Part shown: one piece after another, positions 7,188 to 16,499 of the stretch
How positions within the stretch are numbered: position 1 is the first letter of the stretch
Layout of the letters: every line of letters begins with the position of its first letter
Origin: Snodgrassella alvi
GTDB taxonomy: Bacteria; Pseudomonadota; Gammaproteobacteria; Burkholderiales; Neisseriaceae
Assembly: GCF_002777855.1 (NCBI RefSeq)
Contig: NZ_MEIK01000017.1
Location: forward strand, 1-64,000
DNA: 64,000 bases
Reading direction: 5' to 3'
The notes under the pieces: model-generated
What the model was told of the DNA's origin: nothing
The model's input: the letters and a program-made list of their open reading frames with translations, nothing else
Database searches by the model: none
Translations under genes and position numbers: made by a program

Positions 7188-8333
7188 ATGCTGAATCTGC
7201 AATCTAAGCTGCCCAATGTAGGAACAACGATTTTCAGTGTTATGTCGGCTTTGGCCGCAAAGTATGATGCGCTAAATTTGTCTCAGGGTTTTCCTGACTA
7301 TACGGTAGATAAGCAATTAATCGAACTAATAGAGCATTATCTGTGTGCGGGAAATAATCAATATGCGCCTATGGCTGGTGTAATGGGTTTGCGACTGCGT
7401 ATCCAGGAAAAGTTTCAGCGGGTGCATGGGCTGAGTGTGGATGCGGAACAGGAAATCACGGTTACGGCAGGCGGAACGCAGGCGATTTTTACCACTATTG
7501 CAGCGTTGATTCGTCCGGATGATGAAGTAATCATTTTTGAGCCAGCTTATGATTGCTATGCACCTGCGGTTTCATTGTTTGGGGGTAAAGTGGTTCCGGT
7601 ACAGCTGACTGCACCAAATTTTTCAATAGACTGGGATTTCGTTCGATCGTTGGTTACGGCGCGTACACGGTTGATTATTGTGAATAATCCAAACAATCCG
7701 GCCTGTCGGGTATTCAATAAAGCTGATGTGACGGCTTTGGCTGAAATAGTGCATAGTAATGATATTTTTGTGTTAAGTGATGAAGTATATGAACATCTGG
7801 TGTTTGATGATGCTCGACCACAAACATTGCTGACACAGCCGCTGTTACGGGAGAGAACTTTTGTTGTGGGTTCGTTTGGCAAATTGTTGCATGCTACAGG
7901 CTGGAAAGTGGGCTACTGTGTGGCTGCGCCAGCCTTGATGGCTGAGTTTCGTAAGGTGCATCAGTTTAATGTATTTAGTGTGCATACTCCTACGCAATAT
8001 GCAATTGCTGATTATCTGGCCGATGCGTCCCACTACGAGAATCTGGCACACTTTTTTCAGCAAAAGCGCGATTTTCTGCTGGCGGGTTTAAGCAATTCAC
8101 GTTTTAAAGTCTATGTGCCGCAGGGTACGTATTTTATGCTTTTGGATTATAGTGCTATTAGTACTATATCTGAAACTGAGTTTGTGCGTGAGCTAGTGGC
8201 TAAATATAAAGTGGCGACAATACCTTTGGCTGCGTTTTATCATGATGGTTTTAGCCAGCAATGTATACGGGTATGTTTTGCTAAGCGGCAGGAAACGTTG
8301 GAGCAGGCAGTAGAGCTGCTGTGTGCGGTGTGA
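7188..8333 (+). CDS. PLP-dependent aminotransferase (YbdL/methionine aminotransferase type)
   Basis: A 381-residue class I/II fold-type I aminotransferase. Seen are the entry pattern LNLSQGFPDY, the NNPNNPACRVF segment binding the cofactor, SDEVYEHLVFDD, and the PLP-lysine region GSFGKLLHATGWKVGYC. The closest family is E. coli YbdL, a methionine/aromatic transaminase that may serve methionine salvage. The ATG at 7188 is preferred because AGGTGG lies 6-11 bases upstream; a GTG at 7179 overlaps that site and is less likely. Monocistronic, closed by a bidirectional terminator. Confidence 0.9.
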   Translation: MLNLQSKLPNVGTTIFSVMSALAAKYDALNLSQGFPDYTVDKQLIELIEHYLCAGNNQYAPMAGVMGLRLRIQEKFQRVHGLSVDAEQEITVTAGGTQAIFTTIAALIRPDDEVIIFEPAYDCYAPAVSLFGGKVVPVQLTAPNFSIDWDFVRSLVTARTRLIIVNNPNNPACRVFNKADVTALAEIVHSNDIFVLSDEVYEHLVFDDARPQTLLTQPLLRERTFVVGSFGKLLHATGWKVGYCVAAPALMAEFRKVHQFNVFSVHTPTQYAIADYLADASHYENLAHFFQQKRDFLLAGLSNSRFKVYVPQGTYFMLLDYSAISTISETEFVRELVAKYKVATIPLAAFYHDGFSQQCIRVCFAKRQETLEQAVELLCAV

Positions 8334-8356
8334 GAAGAATAGCTTGAGATGGGGAA

Positions 8357-8384
8357 AAGACAGATTTTTGAATCTGTCTTGTTG
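8357..8384. terminator. Bidirectional terminator
   Basis: AAGACAGATT (8357-8366) pairs with AATCTGTCTT (8371-8380) between the convergent aminotransferase and LysE-family genes, with T-rich or A-rich flanks on both sides, so it can end transcription from both directions. Confidence 0.75.
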
Positions 8385-8391
8385 CTTAGTA

Positions 8392-9030
8392 TTAGTGGTG
8401 GAGCCAGCTGCTAAAGACCTGTAAGTATAGCCAGCCGCCAAAGCCAATAAACGCAAAGCCGCCGATACGGTCGATAATTAGGCACCAGTTCAAGTAGTTG
8501 CGTTTGACCATGGGTAAAGAAAACAGCCACAACATCAGGCACAAGGTAAGAAGTACTTGTACCAGCAAAATAATCATAATTTCATATTTTAAAGTTGGCT
8601 TATGAACATCTGCCATGGCCATAGACATAACGCTGCCAAGATAAAGAACGATTTTGGGATTGGATAGGTTGGTAATCAGGCCTTTCCAAAAAAAATGTTT
8701 TTCTTGTAGGGGTTGAACAGTTACGTTATTTTTAGGAATAACGGTTTGTAACATTTGCCAGCCGCAATAAATGAGGTAGGAGCCGCCGGCCAGCATAAGA
8801 GTGTTTTGCAGCCATGGTAGCTGGTGCAGTATGGCACTATAGCCTTCAATGGTCAGAGTCAGCCAGAAAGCCACTCCGGTGGTGATGCCCAGCGCAACGC
8901 AGAATGCTGCCCGTCGTGAGTGGTTTAGAGCGGTTTTGCTGATTATCAGCATATCCGGCCCAGGTGACAGTTGGCCGAGCAGGTTAAGTAACACGATGCT
9001 GACAATCATGGATTGTGTTTGACTAAGCAT
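8392..9030 (-). CDS. LysE/RhtB family amino-acid exporter
   Basis: A 212-residue inner-membrane protein with about six hydrophobic segments. The N-terminal family signature LLGQLSPGPDMLIISKTAL (about residues 16-34) and the mid-protein NLSNPKIVLYLGSVM are characteristic of LysE/RhtB exporters, which expel amino acids such as lysine, homoserine or threonine by proton exchange. Substrate cannot be assigned. It follows xerC on the same strand with a 23-nt gap, so it may be the last gene of the thioesterase-xerC-lysE transcript. Confidence 0.88.
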   Translation of the reverse strand: MLSQTQSMIVSIVLLNLLGQLSPGPDMLIISKTALNHSRRAAFCVALGITTGVAFWLTLTIEGYSAILHQLPWLQNTLMLAGGSYLIYCGWQMLQTVIPKNNVTVQPLQEKHFFWKGLITNLSNPKIVLYLGSVMSMAMADVHKPTLKYEIMIILLVQVLLTLCLMLWLFSLPMVKRNYLNWCLIIDRIGGFAFIGFGGWLYLQVFSSWLHH

Positions 9031-9053
9031 AATACAGATTCAGATAAAAACGG

Positions 9054-9956
9054 CTATTTGTTACGGCGTTTGGCACGTGGATGTGTATTGTCGTAAATCT
9101 GTGCCAAATGGTTGAAATCGAGTTTGGTATATTGCTGGGTTGTGCTGATGGATTTGTGTCCGAGCAGCTCTTGTACCGCGCGGATATCGTGGGCGCTTTG
9201 TAATACATGGCTGGCAAAACTGTGCCGCAGCATATGCGGGGACAAATGGCGGTCGCTACCGTGAGTAATGGACCAGATATTCAGACGATTCTGAATTTGA
9301 CGTGCGCTCAGGCGGGTGCCACGCCGGCTAGTAAATACTGCATTTTCGCCAGAAACCGCGTAGCGGTGCGGTAGATAATTCTGTAAAGCTTCGATACTTT
9401 TTTGTCCTAAAGGGACCTGACGTTGCTTATTGCCTTTACCTCGCACATGTACCCAATTTTCTTCCAGCATTAGATGGTGTAAGTCTAGTTGCACCAATTC
9501 GCTCAGACGTAATCCGCTGCCATACAATAATTCGAAAATAGCCTGATCCCGTAGGGACAGCGGGTCGCTGGCACAAGCATGGTCAAAAGCCTGATTGAGT
9601 TTTTCGGCCGGTACTGCTTTAGGCAAGCGGGCATCGGCTTTGGGTGCTTTGATGTTGCTGGTAGGGTTGGCGCTGATTTGTCCCTGTTGTTGCAGAAAAT
9701 TAAAGTAAGTCCGCCATGTACTGAGTTTGCGTGCCAGTGAGGCAGGCTTATCTCCCAGACCACTGAGTTTTTTTAGAGCGCCTACCAGATGCAGACGAGT
9801 GATATTCAATGGGCTAAGATTTTCCGGTAAAAGCTGACTCAGCTGAATTAAATCACGTTCGTAGGCAGTGCTGGTTAAGGGAGATAATCCGCGCTGTTGT
9901 AAATGCTGGAAAAACTCATTCCATAATGTCCAGTAAGAGGTAGAAGCTTGCTTCAT
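9054..9956 (-). CDS. xerC: Tyrosine recombinase XerC
   Basis: A 300-residue site-specific recombinase that with XerD resolves chromosome dimers at dif during division. The N-terminal SAM-like core-binding domain spans about 1-95; the catalytic domain follows with Arg in GSGLRLSELVQLD, Lys in the GKGNKQRQVPLG hairpin, HMLRHSFASHVL, LGHKSISTTQQYT and its nucleophilic Tyr. The C-terminus HPRAKRRNK favours XerC over XerD. Start codon abuts the upstream thioesterase stop exactly, implying co-transcription. XerD would lie elsewhere. Confidence 0.93.
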   Translation of the reverse strand: MKQASTSYWTLWNEFFQHLQQRGLSPLTSTAYERDLIQLSQLLPENLSPLNITRLHLVGALKKLSGLGDKPASLARKLSTWRTYFNFLQQQGQISANPTSNIKAPKADARLPKAVPAEKLNQAFDHACASDPLSLRDQAIFELLYGSGLRLSELVQLDLHHLMLEENWVHVRGKGNKQRQVPLGQKSIEALQNYLPHRYAVSGENAVFTSRRGTRLSARQIQNRLNIWSITHGSDRHLSPHMLRHSFASHVLQSAHDIRAVQELLGHKSISTTQQYTKLDFNHLAQIYDNTHPRAKRRNK

Positions 9957-10388
9957 TCAATTACCTTGAGTGATGACGCTGCGGAAAATTTCAGGTGTGC
10001 GGCAAATGCGCTGGCGCTCGTAATTAAAGAAAGCCATGCCGGTTTTTACCATGGCAATGGCAGCACCATCACGGGTGCGATGCAATTTGTATATCAGGGT
10101 AAAACCTGTATTGCTTAAGTTGGTAATCCCTAAGTCAAAATTCAGTTCATCGCCATAAAATCCCTGTCCCTGAAATTGCAGAGCGGCATCCAGCATAATC
10201 AGGCCGGTACCGCCAATATCTATTTCGTTGAATCCGTAATTTGAAAGTAGACGCATACGCGCTTCATGACAAAGGCGTAGTATGGCATCGTTTGAAAGAT
10301 GGTTGCCGTAATTAATATCGCCTATCTGTACTTTGATGCGCGTGTGAAACAACCATTTTTCTGGCGTTTCAATTTGAATGCGACTCAT
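9957..10388 (-). CDS. Hotdog-fold acyl-CoA thioesterase family protein
   Basis: A 143-residue single-domain protein of the 4HBT/YbgC-like thioesterase group. FHTRIKVQIGDINYGNHLSND is the conserved entry strand and helix; the D-x-x-x-x-G-N-H pattern supplies the active-site region. FNLGITNL-type and MVKTGMAFFNYER strands complete the hotdog fold. It probably hydrolyses acyl-CoA thioesters in the cytoplasm; substrate unknown. Directly upstream of xerC with no gap. Confidence 0.8.
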   Translation of the reverse strand: MSRIQIETPEKWLFHTRIKVQIGDINYGNHLSNDAILRLCHEARMRLLSNYGFNEIDIGGTGLIMLDAALQFQGQGFYGDELNFDLGITNLSNTGFTLIYKLHRTRDGAAIAMVKTGMAFFNYERQRICRTPEIFRSVITQGN

Positions 10389-10564
10389 GGGTTATCCTTT
10401 ATGAATGCAAGCTAGATGGTAGCAGGTTTTAAAAGAAACGTTGATGGACTGGCGTTTACTTCAGGCAAATTTGTGCTAAGCTTTGCCAGTAGTTTTCTGG
10501 TTATATTGATGTTTTTCAGTTTAATTCAAATCAGGTTATGGTTTGTTGAGCAGGGAGAATAACG

Positions 10565-11020
10565 ATGTATCACAAAATTATGGTACCGGTAGATGAAAGT
10601 GCGGCTGCGAAACGAGCCTTACAGGAAGCCATCATGCTGGCCAGATTGTGCCAAAATGCTGTTTTACGAGTAGTCAATGTGGTGGATCTAGCACAGTTTA
10701 GCTGGGGAGGTGTTGGTGCTTTGCCATCTGAAGAAGTGCGTAAAGCAGTCAATGCCGCCGGTAAGAAAGGACTGGAGCAAGCAGAAAAAATGCTTCAGGA
10801 ATCCGGTCTGCAATACGAGGTTGAGGTGATTGAGAGTGCAGGTGATAAGGTGGCTGATATGTTGATTCAGGAAGCCACGGAGCATAATGTTGATTTACTA
10901 GTGATGGGTACCCATGGATTCAGTGGCTTCATGCACATTCTAATGGGTTCGGTAGCAGAAGGGGTATTGCGGCAATCTGATATTCCGGTGATGCTGTTAC
11001 GAGTACGGGAAGATGATTAA
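10565..11020 (+). CDS. Universal stress protein, UspA family
   Basis: A 151-residue cytoplasmic protein with the single Usp domain. MVPVDESAAAKRAL carries the N-terminal beta strand and Asp; the C-terminal MGTHGFSGFMHILMGSVAEG matches the G-2x-G-9x-G-(S/T) ATP-binding motif, so it is of the ATP-binding class. Such proteins help survival of starvation or envelope stress. GGAG lies 9 bases before the ATG. It converges with mtrR; no clear terminator is visible between them. Confidence 0.92.
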   Translation: MYHKIMVPVDESAAAKRALQEAIMLARLCQNAVLRVVNVVDLAQFSWGGVGALPSEEVRKAVNAAGKKGLEQAEKMLQESGLQYEVEVIESAGDKVADMLIQEATEHNVDLLVMGTHGFSGFMHILMGSVAEGVLRQSDIPVMLLRVREDD

Positions 11021-11104
11021 AACTGACAAGCTATTGTTTCCCATTCTGAAACGAGCTGGTGATAATAATTTTATGTTTTAATCATACTAGCAAAACACTA
11101 TCCG

Positions 11105-11734
11105 CTATTGGCGCAGGTTTGGATTATGGTGCAGTGATTCGAGTGCAATATTGATAAAGTTTGGTGCAATGCTGGTGATATCGATATTGTGCGGGTCTGT
11201 TAGCCACAGGTTGGTCAATCCGATAAATAGTGCCTGAAAATACAAGGCTGCCTGCCGTATATTAATGTTTTCTGGCAGAATATGTTGTTGGCAACATACC
11301 TGAAACACGGCACATAAATTCTGCCACCATAGATTTTGGTATTTTTGCAACAACGCCACAATTGCACGGTTGTCTTCAGTATGCTCACAATTTAAATGCA
11401 GGATATAGCAGAATTTTCGATAACGCTCATCACTGGCCATACGTTGGAACATCTGATTCAGTGCCCGCATAAGGTTGTGTAGTGCATCCGGAGAGCTGGT
11501 GTCAATATCATGGCGCAGCTGCTCACTCAGTTTACTGAAAACCTGTTGGAATAACGCGTCAAACAAGTCTTCCTTATTTTTAAAATGCCAATAGAGTGCA
11601 CCACGTGTGACACCGGCCGCGCTAGCGATTTCCTGTAAAGATGCACGGCTGACGCCGCGCCGGTAAAAAATATCCAAAGCAGCGGCCATGAGGTCATCTC
11701 TGGTTTGCAAAGCTTCCTCTTTGGTCTTGCGCAT
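11105..11734 (-). CDS. mtrR: TetR-family repressor MtrR
   Basis: A 209-residue repressor of the adjacent divergent mtrCDE efflux operon. The start MRKTKEEALQTRDDLMAAAL and the helix-turn-helix SLQEIASAAGVTRGALYWHF (about 36-55), followed by NKEDLFDALF, are nearly those of gonococcal MtrR (210 residues). The C-terminal ligand-binding domain is helical and more diverged. Repression is probably relieved by hydrophobic agents. Its promoter lies in the 300-bp mtrR-mtrC region, which holds a palindromic operator candidate. Confidence 0.93.
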   Translation of the reverse strand: MRKTKEEALQTRDDLMAAALDIFYRRGVSRASLQEIASAAGVTRGALYWHFKNKEDLFDALFQQVFSKLSEQLRHDIDTSSPDALHNLMRALNQMFQRMASDERYRKFCYILHLNCEHTEDNRAIVALLQKYQNLWWQNLCAVFQVCCQQHILPENINIRQAALYFQALFIGLTNLWLTDPHNIDITSIAPNFINIALESLHHNPNLRQ

Positions 11735-11789
11735 AATAAATTTCCGTTTATCTATACATTAAATTAGGCAAATCTGTATTTAATCCAGA

Positions 11790-11818
11790 TTGACACATGT
11801 ATTTTTGATTAAAATAAC
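11790..11818 (+). promoter_or_regulatory. Candidate mtrCDE promoter
   Basis: TTGACA (11790-11795), a perfect -35 box, is followed after 17 bases by AATAAC (11813-11818), a four-of-six -10 box, on the mtrC strand. An alternative -10 TATAAT lies at 11864-11869 within the downstream palindrome but lacks a good -35. Which is used cannot be decided from sequence. Confidence 0.4.
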
Positions 11819-11843
11819 TAAGTTATAAATTTATTGCATCTGG

Positions 11844-11867
11844 TATACATACATTGTTGCATGTATA
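11844..11867. promoter_or_regulatory. Candidate MtrR operator in the mtrR-mtrC intergenic region
   Basis: TATACAT (11844-11850) and ATGTATA (11861-11867) form perfect 7-bp inverted arms around a 10-bp spacer. The sequence GCATGTATAATG resembles the region bound by MtrR in Neisseria gonorrhoeae, and a TATAAT box is embedded in its right arm. The rest of the 300-bp intergenic region (11868-12044) holds no ORF and a long mtrC leader with an SD sequence. Confidence 0.5.
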
Positions 11868-12044
11868 ATGCGCAGCGTAAAGTTATTCCTGATTAAATCG
11901 TCTGTTGTCGCATTAGCAGGTTGTCGGATATTTTTATCTGACAGCCCGTAATGGCGTCACCAGCGCTATTTGTGTCATATTTATAGCGCAGCAGAGTAAA
12001 AATTCATTTAATTTTTAATTATATATGCACATATTGAGGTGAGT

Positions 12045-13274
12045 ATGGGAACGAATCGAAGAGCAGATAAATGGCGCATCAGTGCAATAGTGCTGGCCAG
12101 TGCGCTGGCTTTAGCTGCATGTGGCAAAAAAGACAACGGACCAGCACCACAGGCGCCAATGGTCAGCGTGCTGACGGTACAACCACAGACGGTTACAGTA
12201 GACACTGAGTTGACCGGCCGTTTAAAGCCGATTCGCGAATCAGAAGTACGTGCTCGTGTGGCCGGTATTCTGCTGAAACGCTTATTTACAGAAGGCACTT
12301 ATGTTAAAGAAGGGCAGCCATTGTTCCAGATTGACAATGCACCTTACCTAGCTTCATTACAGTCTGCCCGTGCAAGTTTGGCCACAGCACAAGCCAATGC
12401 AGTAAAAGCTGATGCAGACGTGGTTCGCTATCGTCCGCTGGTAGCCGCCAATGCCATCAGTAAACAGGAATTTGATCAGGCCATAGCTCAGCAGCGTCTG
12501 GCACATGCACAGATTGAAAGTGCACAGGCTGCGATAAAAACTGCGCAGATAAATGTAGGTTATGCTTATGTACGCGCACCAATTTCTGGCCGTATCGGCA
12601 AAGCTTTGGTGACTGAAGGCGCTTTGGTCGGGCAGGGCGATGTAACGCAGCTGGCGCTGATTCAGCAAACACATACTTTATATGTGGATCTGACCCAGAC
12701 TGCAGCTCAGGCTATGAAAATCCGTCAGGATATTGCTTCTGGCAAAATGAAAACTATCAATGGTGCAGTGGAAGTAGCTATCAAACTGGATGATGGCAGT
12801 GAATATCCTCAAAAAGGGCGTCTGCTGTTTACTGATATGACAGTAGACGAAGGCACGGGCGAAGTGAAAGTGCGCGCGGAAATTCCAAATGATAATGATA
12901 TGTTACTGCCTGGGCAATTTGTACGGGTAGAAATTCCGCAAGCTGAAATTCAGAACGCTATTGTATTGCCACAACAGGCGGTAACTCGTGGCGCCAATGG
13001 CGATACAGTTACAGTAGTTAATGCCGATGGTAGTTTAGCTGTTCGTCCGGTAACTGTTGTACAGCAGAAAGGCACAAACTGGGTAATCAGTGGTGGTCTC
13101 CGCGCAGGGGATAAAGTTGCGATGGATGGTTTGGCACTGGTGCAGTTAACCGGAGCCAAGAAAGTACAAACTCAGCCATGGAAAGCGACCGCAGCCAGTG
13201 CACCAAGTGCGCCATCAGCCACAACCGCTTCCGCACCTAAGGCTTCTGCGGCATCTGCCCCACAAGCCAAGTAA
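12045..13274 (+). CDS. mtrC: RND efflux periplasmic adaptor MtrC
   Basis: A 409-residue membrane-fusion lipoprotein linking the inner-membrane pump MtrD to the outer-membrane channel MtrE. The signal peptide ends in a lipobox LAAC with Cys26. The hairpin (about 95-170, alanine/glutamine rich) and lipoyl halves (GRLKPIRESEVRARVAG and YVRAPISGRIGKALV) follow the AcrA/MexA order. The tail after residue 380 is a low-complexity A/S/P stretch. ATG at 12045 is chosen because GAGGTGAG lies just upstream; a GTG at 12039 falls inside that site. First gene of the operon. Confidence 0.95.
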   Translation: MGTNRRADKWRISAIVLASALALAACGKKDNGPAPQAPMVSVLTVQPQTVTVDTELTGRLKPIRESEVRARVAGILLKRLFTEGTYVKEGQPLFQIDNAPYLASLQSARASLATAQANAVKADADVVRYRPLVAANAISKQEFDQAIAQQRLAHAQIESAQAAIKTAQINVGYAYVRAPISGRIGKALVTEGALVGQGDVTQLALIQQTHTLYVDLTQTAAQAMKIRQDIASGKMKTINGAVEVAIKLDDGSEYPQKGRLLFTDMTVDEGTGEVKVRAEIPNDNDMLLPGQFVRVEIPQAEIQNAIVLPQQAVTRGANGDTVTVVNADGSLAVRPVTVVQQKGTNWVISGGLRAGDKVAMDGLALVQLTGAKKVQTQPWKATAASAPSAPSATTASAPKASAASAPQAK

Positions 13275-13286
13275 GGATTAAGTAAT

Positions 13287-16200
13287 ATGTCACGATTTTT
13301 TATTAACCGACCGATTTTTGCATGGGTGGTGGCTTTGTTCATCATCATTGCCGGTATAGTGTGTATTACCAAGCTACCTGTTGCACAGTATCCGACAGTA
13401 GCTCCTCCTTCTATTACTCTTACCATTTCCTATCCAGGTGCCGATGCCCAGACTATTGAAGATACGGTGTTGTCACGTATCGAACGTGAGATGAACGGTC
13501 TGGAAAATTTGGACTACATGGAAGCTAAATCTTTGTCCAATGGTACCGGTACCTTAACCTTAACCTTCTATCCAGGCACCGATGACGATATTGCGCAGAT
13601 GAATGTGCAAAACGCTTTGTCGCGTGCTGAGCCGCGTCTACCGGCTATGGTAAAACAAACCGGTGTACAGATTGCCAAATCACGCAGTAACTTCCTGATG
13701 GTAACCATGTATACCAGCGATAATCCCAATCTGACACCGGCAGATATGGCGGACTATGTGGCACGTAATATTCAGCCAGAGCTGCAACGTATTGATGGTG
13801 TGGGTAACGTAATGGTGTTCGGTTCCGAACGTGCCATCCGTATTTGGCTGGATTCAGACAAACTGCGCAGTGTGAATCTGACACCGGCTGCAGTTAATGC
13901 TGCTGTGGCTGCACAGAATCAGCAGATTTCTGCCGGTAGCCTAGGTGCCTTACCCTCTCCAGACAATATTCAGACCACTGCAACTATTGTTGTTCCTGGT
14001 CAGCTAAAAACAGTTGAACAGTTTGAAAATATCATTGTTAAAGCCAATACTGATGGCTCACTGGTACGCCTGAAAGACGTTGCCCGCGTAGAGCTGGGTA
14101 AACAGGATTACTCAACTGGAGCCCGTTTGAATGGTAAAGACGTAGTCGGTGCTGGTATTCAGCTGACTACCAAAGGTAATGCACTGGCCACTGCCAATGC
14201 AGTTAAAGCCAAGCTAGCAGAATTACAGAAATATTTCCCGGCAGGCATGAGCTGGTCTGCACCGTACGATAGTTCTACTTTCGTCAGCATTTCTATTGAA
14301 AAAGTAGTTCATACACTGGTAGAAGCCATCGTACTGGTATTCTTGGTAATGCTGCTGTTCCTGCAAAACATTCGCTACACACTGATACCAACAATCGTGG
14401 TGCCGATTGCATTGCTGGGTGCATTCACCATTATGTATTTTGCCGGCCTGTCGATTAACGTACTTACCATGTTTGCGATGGTGTTGGTAATTGGTATCGT
14501 GGTTGATGATGCCATTGTGGTGGTAGAAAACGTCGAACGTATCATGGCAGACGAACATTTGCCGCCGAAGCCAGCTACCGAAAAAGCTATGGGACAGATT
14601 TCAGGAGCCGTGGTGGGTATTACTGTCGTACTCATTACCGTATTTATCCCGATGGCGTTCTTTTCTGGGTCTACCGGTAATATCTATCGGCAGTTCTCTG
14701 TGGTGATGTCTGTAGCCATCTTCTTCTCCGCATTTCTTGCTTTGTCGCTGACACCGGCTTTATGTGCCACACTGCTCAAACCGATTACCGAGCATGAAGA
14801 AGAGAAAAAAGGTTTCTTTGGTTGGTTTAACCGCAAATTTACCAGCGGTACCAAAAAATATGAATCCAAAGTGGCCTATGTACTGCATCGCAGTGTACGC
14901 ATGTTTATCATCTATGTGATTATTGCCGGCTGTGCACTGTTTGTCATGCTGCGTCTGCCTACTTCATTCCTACCGGAAGAAGATCAGGGCTATTCCATTG
15001 CTCTGGTTCAATTGCCACCGGGCGCTACTCAGCACCGTACGCTGGATACCTTCAAAAAGATGGAGGACTTCACCCTCCGGCAGCCTGAAGTGAAAAACAT
15101 GGTATCTGTACTTGGTTTCAGTATGACCGGCCAGGGACAGAACGTAGGTTTGAGCTTCCTCGTGTTGAAAGACTGGTCAGAACGCAGTGGGGCACAACAC
15201 AGTGCCAATGCACTGGCCAACCGCATTACCGGAGCCATGATGGCATCCGTACGTGATGGTTACATCTTCGCACTGGTGCCACCATCCATTCCTGAGCTGG
15301 GTACCAGTACTGGCTTTAGCTTCCGTCTGCAGGATCGTGGCGGTAAAGGCCATGAAGCATTGTTGGCTGCGCGTAATCAGCTACTGGGAATGGCGCGTGA
15401 AAGCAAAGTATTGACTCAGGTACGGCCAGATGGCATGGAAGATGAACCGCAATTGCAAATTGATATCGACCGTGATGCAGCCAATGCACAAGGCGTATCA
15501 TTTGGCGATATTGCCACTGTACTAAGCACGGCCCTGGGTTCCAACTACGTAAATGATTTCCCGAATAAAGGTCGTATGCAGCGGGTGATTGTGCAGGCTG
15601 ATGTTGCTTCACGTATGACTCCAGAAGACCTGAACAAACTAACCGTTAACAATGCGCAAGGTCAGCTCGTACCATTGGCCGGCATTATCAAAACCCGCTG
15701 GATTACTGGTCCGGCTCAGACCATCCGTTATAACGGTTACACCGCGATGTCTATTACGGGTAATGCTGCACCTGGGTACAGTACCGGTGACGCTATGGCT
15801 GAAATGGAAAAAATTGCCAGCAAACTGCCTGATGGTTTTGGTTATGAGTGGACAGGATTGTCTAAAGAGGAAAAAGATGCAGGTAACCAGTCTACTATCC
15901 TCTATATGTTCTCACTACTAGCAGTGTTTTTGTGTCTGGCAGCATTGTATGAAAGTTGGACTATTCCATTATCAGTAATGTTAGTGGTACCACTGGGGCT
16001 GCTTGGCGTTGTATTGGGTACATGGCTACGCGGTATGGAAAATGACGTTTATTTTCAAGTGGGGCTAATTACCGTAATTGGTTTGAGTGCCAAAAACGCC
16101 ATTCTGATTGTGGAATTTGCCAAAGACCTGCAAGAGCAGGGTAAAACACCGCTCGAAGCAGCACTAGCTGCCGCTCATCTGCGTTTCCGTCCAATTCTGA

Positions 16201-16499
16201 TGACCTCTATTGCCTTCATCATGGGTGTAGTACCGTTGTATTTTGCCAATGGCGCTTCTTCTGCCAGTCAGCGTGCAATCGGTACCAGTGTATTGTGGGG
16301 CATGTTAGTTGGCACCTGTCTGGCCTTATTCTTTGTGCCTGTGTTCTATTCAACTGTACGTAGTCTGTTCAGCAGAAAAAAGAACGACCAAGATGGCAAC
16401 ACGCCTGACAATAGCAAAAATTTGCCAATTGCAGTAAACAGTGATGGCAGTGCCAGCATACAGTCCGGCAACCAGACAGACAAAGAGGATAAAGCATGA
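13287..16499 (+). CDS. mtrD: RND multidrug efflux pump MtrD
   Basis: A 1070-residue inner-membrane proton-driven transporter of the HAE1 family, length typical for MtrD/AcrB. It opens MSRFFINRPIFAWVVALFII; the twelve-helix layout with two large periplasmic loops is visible. Proton-relay Asp-Asp lies in VLVIGIVVDDAIVVVENVER in TM4, and GLSAKNAILIVEFAKDL holds the partner Lys. Exports hydrophobic agents, detergents and antibiotics, working with MtrC and MtrE. It begins 12 nt after mtrC and overlaps mtrE by 4 nt. The tail is a polar Asn/Ser-rich extension after LFSRKK. Confidence 0.96.
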   Translation: MSRFFINRPIFAWVVALFIIIAGIVCITKLPVAQYPTVAPPSITLTISYPGADAQTIEDTVLSRIEREMNGLENLDYMEAKSLSNGTGTLTLTFYPGTDDDIAQMNVQNALSRAEPRLPAMVKQTGVQIAKSRSNFLMVTMYTSDNPNLTPADMADYVARNIQPELQRIDGVGNVMVFGSERAIRIWLDSDKLRSVNLTPAAVNAAVAAQNQQISAGSLGALPSPDNIQTTATIVVPGQLKTVEQFENIIVKANTDGSLVRLKDVARVELGKQDYSTGARLNGKDVVGAGIQLTTKGNALATANAVKAKLAELQKYFPAGMSWSAPYDSSTFVSISIEKVVHTLVEAIVLVFLVMLLFLQNIRYTLIPTIVVPIALLGAFTIMYFAGLSINVLTMFAMVLVIGIVVDDAIVVVENVERIMADEHLPPKPATEKAMGQISGAVVGITVVLITVFIPMAFFSGSTGNIYRQFSVVMSVAIFFSAFLALSLTPALCATLLKPITEHEEEKKGFFGWFNRKFTSGTKKYESKVAYVLHRSVRMFIIYVIIAGCALFVMLRLPTSFLPEEDQGYSIALVQLPPGATQHRTLDTFKKMEDFTLRQPEVKNMVSVLGFSMTGQGQNVGLSFLVLKDWSERSGAQHSANALANRITGAMMASVRDGYIFALVPPSIPELGTSTGFSFRLQDRGGKGHEALLAARNQLLGMARESKVLTQVRPDGMEDEPQLQIDIDRDAANAQGVSFGDIATVLSTALGSNYVNDFPNKGRMQRVIVQADVASRMTPEDLNKLTVNNAQGQLVPLAGIIKTRWITGPAQTIRYNGYTAMSITGNAAPGYSTGDAMAEMEKIASKLPDGFGYEWTGLSKEEKDAGNQSTILYMFSLLAVFLCLAALYESWTIPLSVMLVVPLGLLGVVLGTWLRGMENDVYFQVGLITVIGLSAKNAILIVEFAKDLQEQGKTPLEAALAAAHLRFRPILMTSIAFIMGVVPLYFANGASSASQRAIGTSVLWGMLVGTCLALFFVPVFYSTVRSLFSRKKNDQDGNTPDNSKNLPIAVNSDGSASIQSGNQTDKEDKA

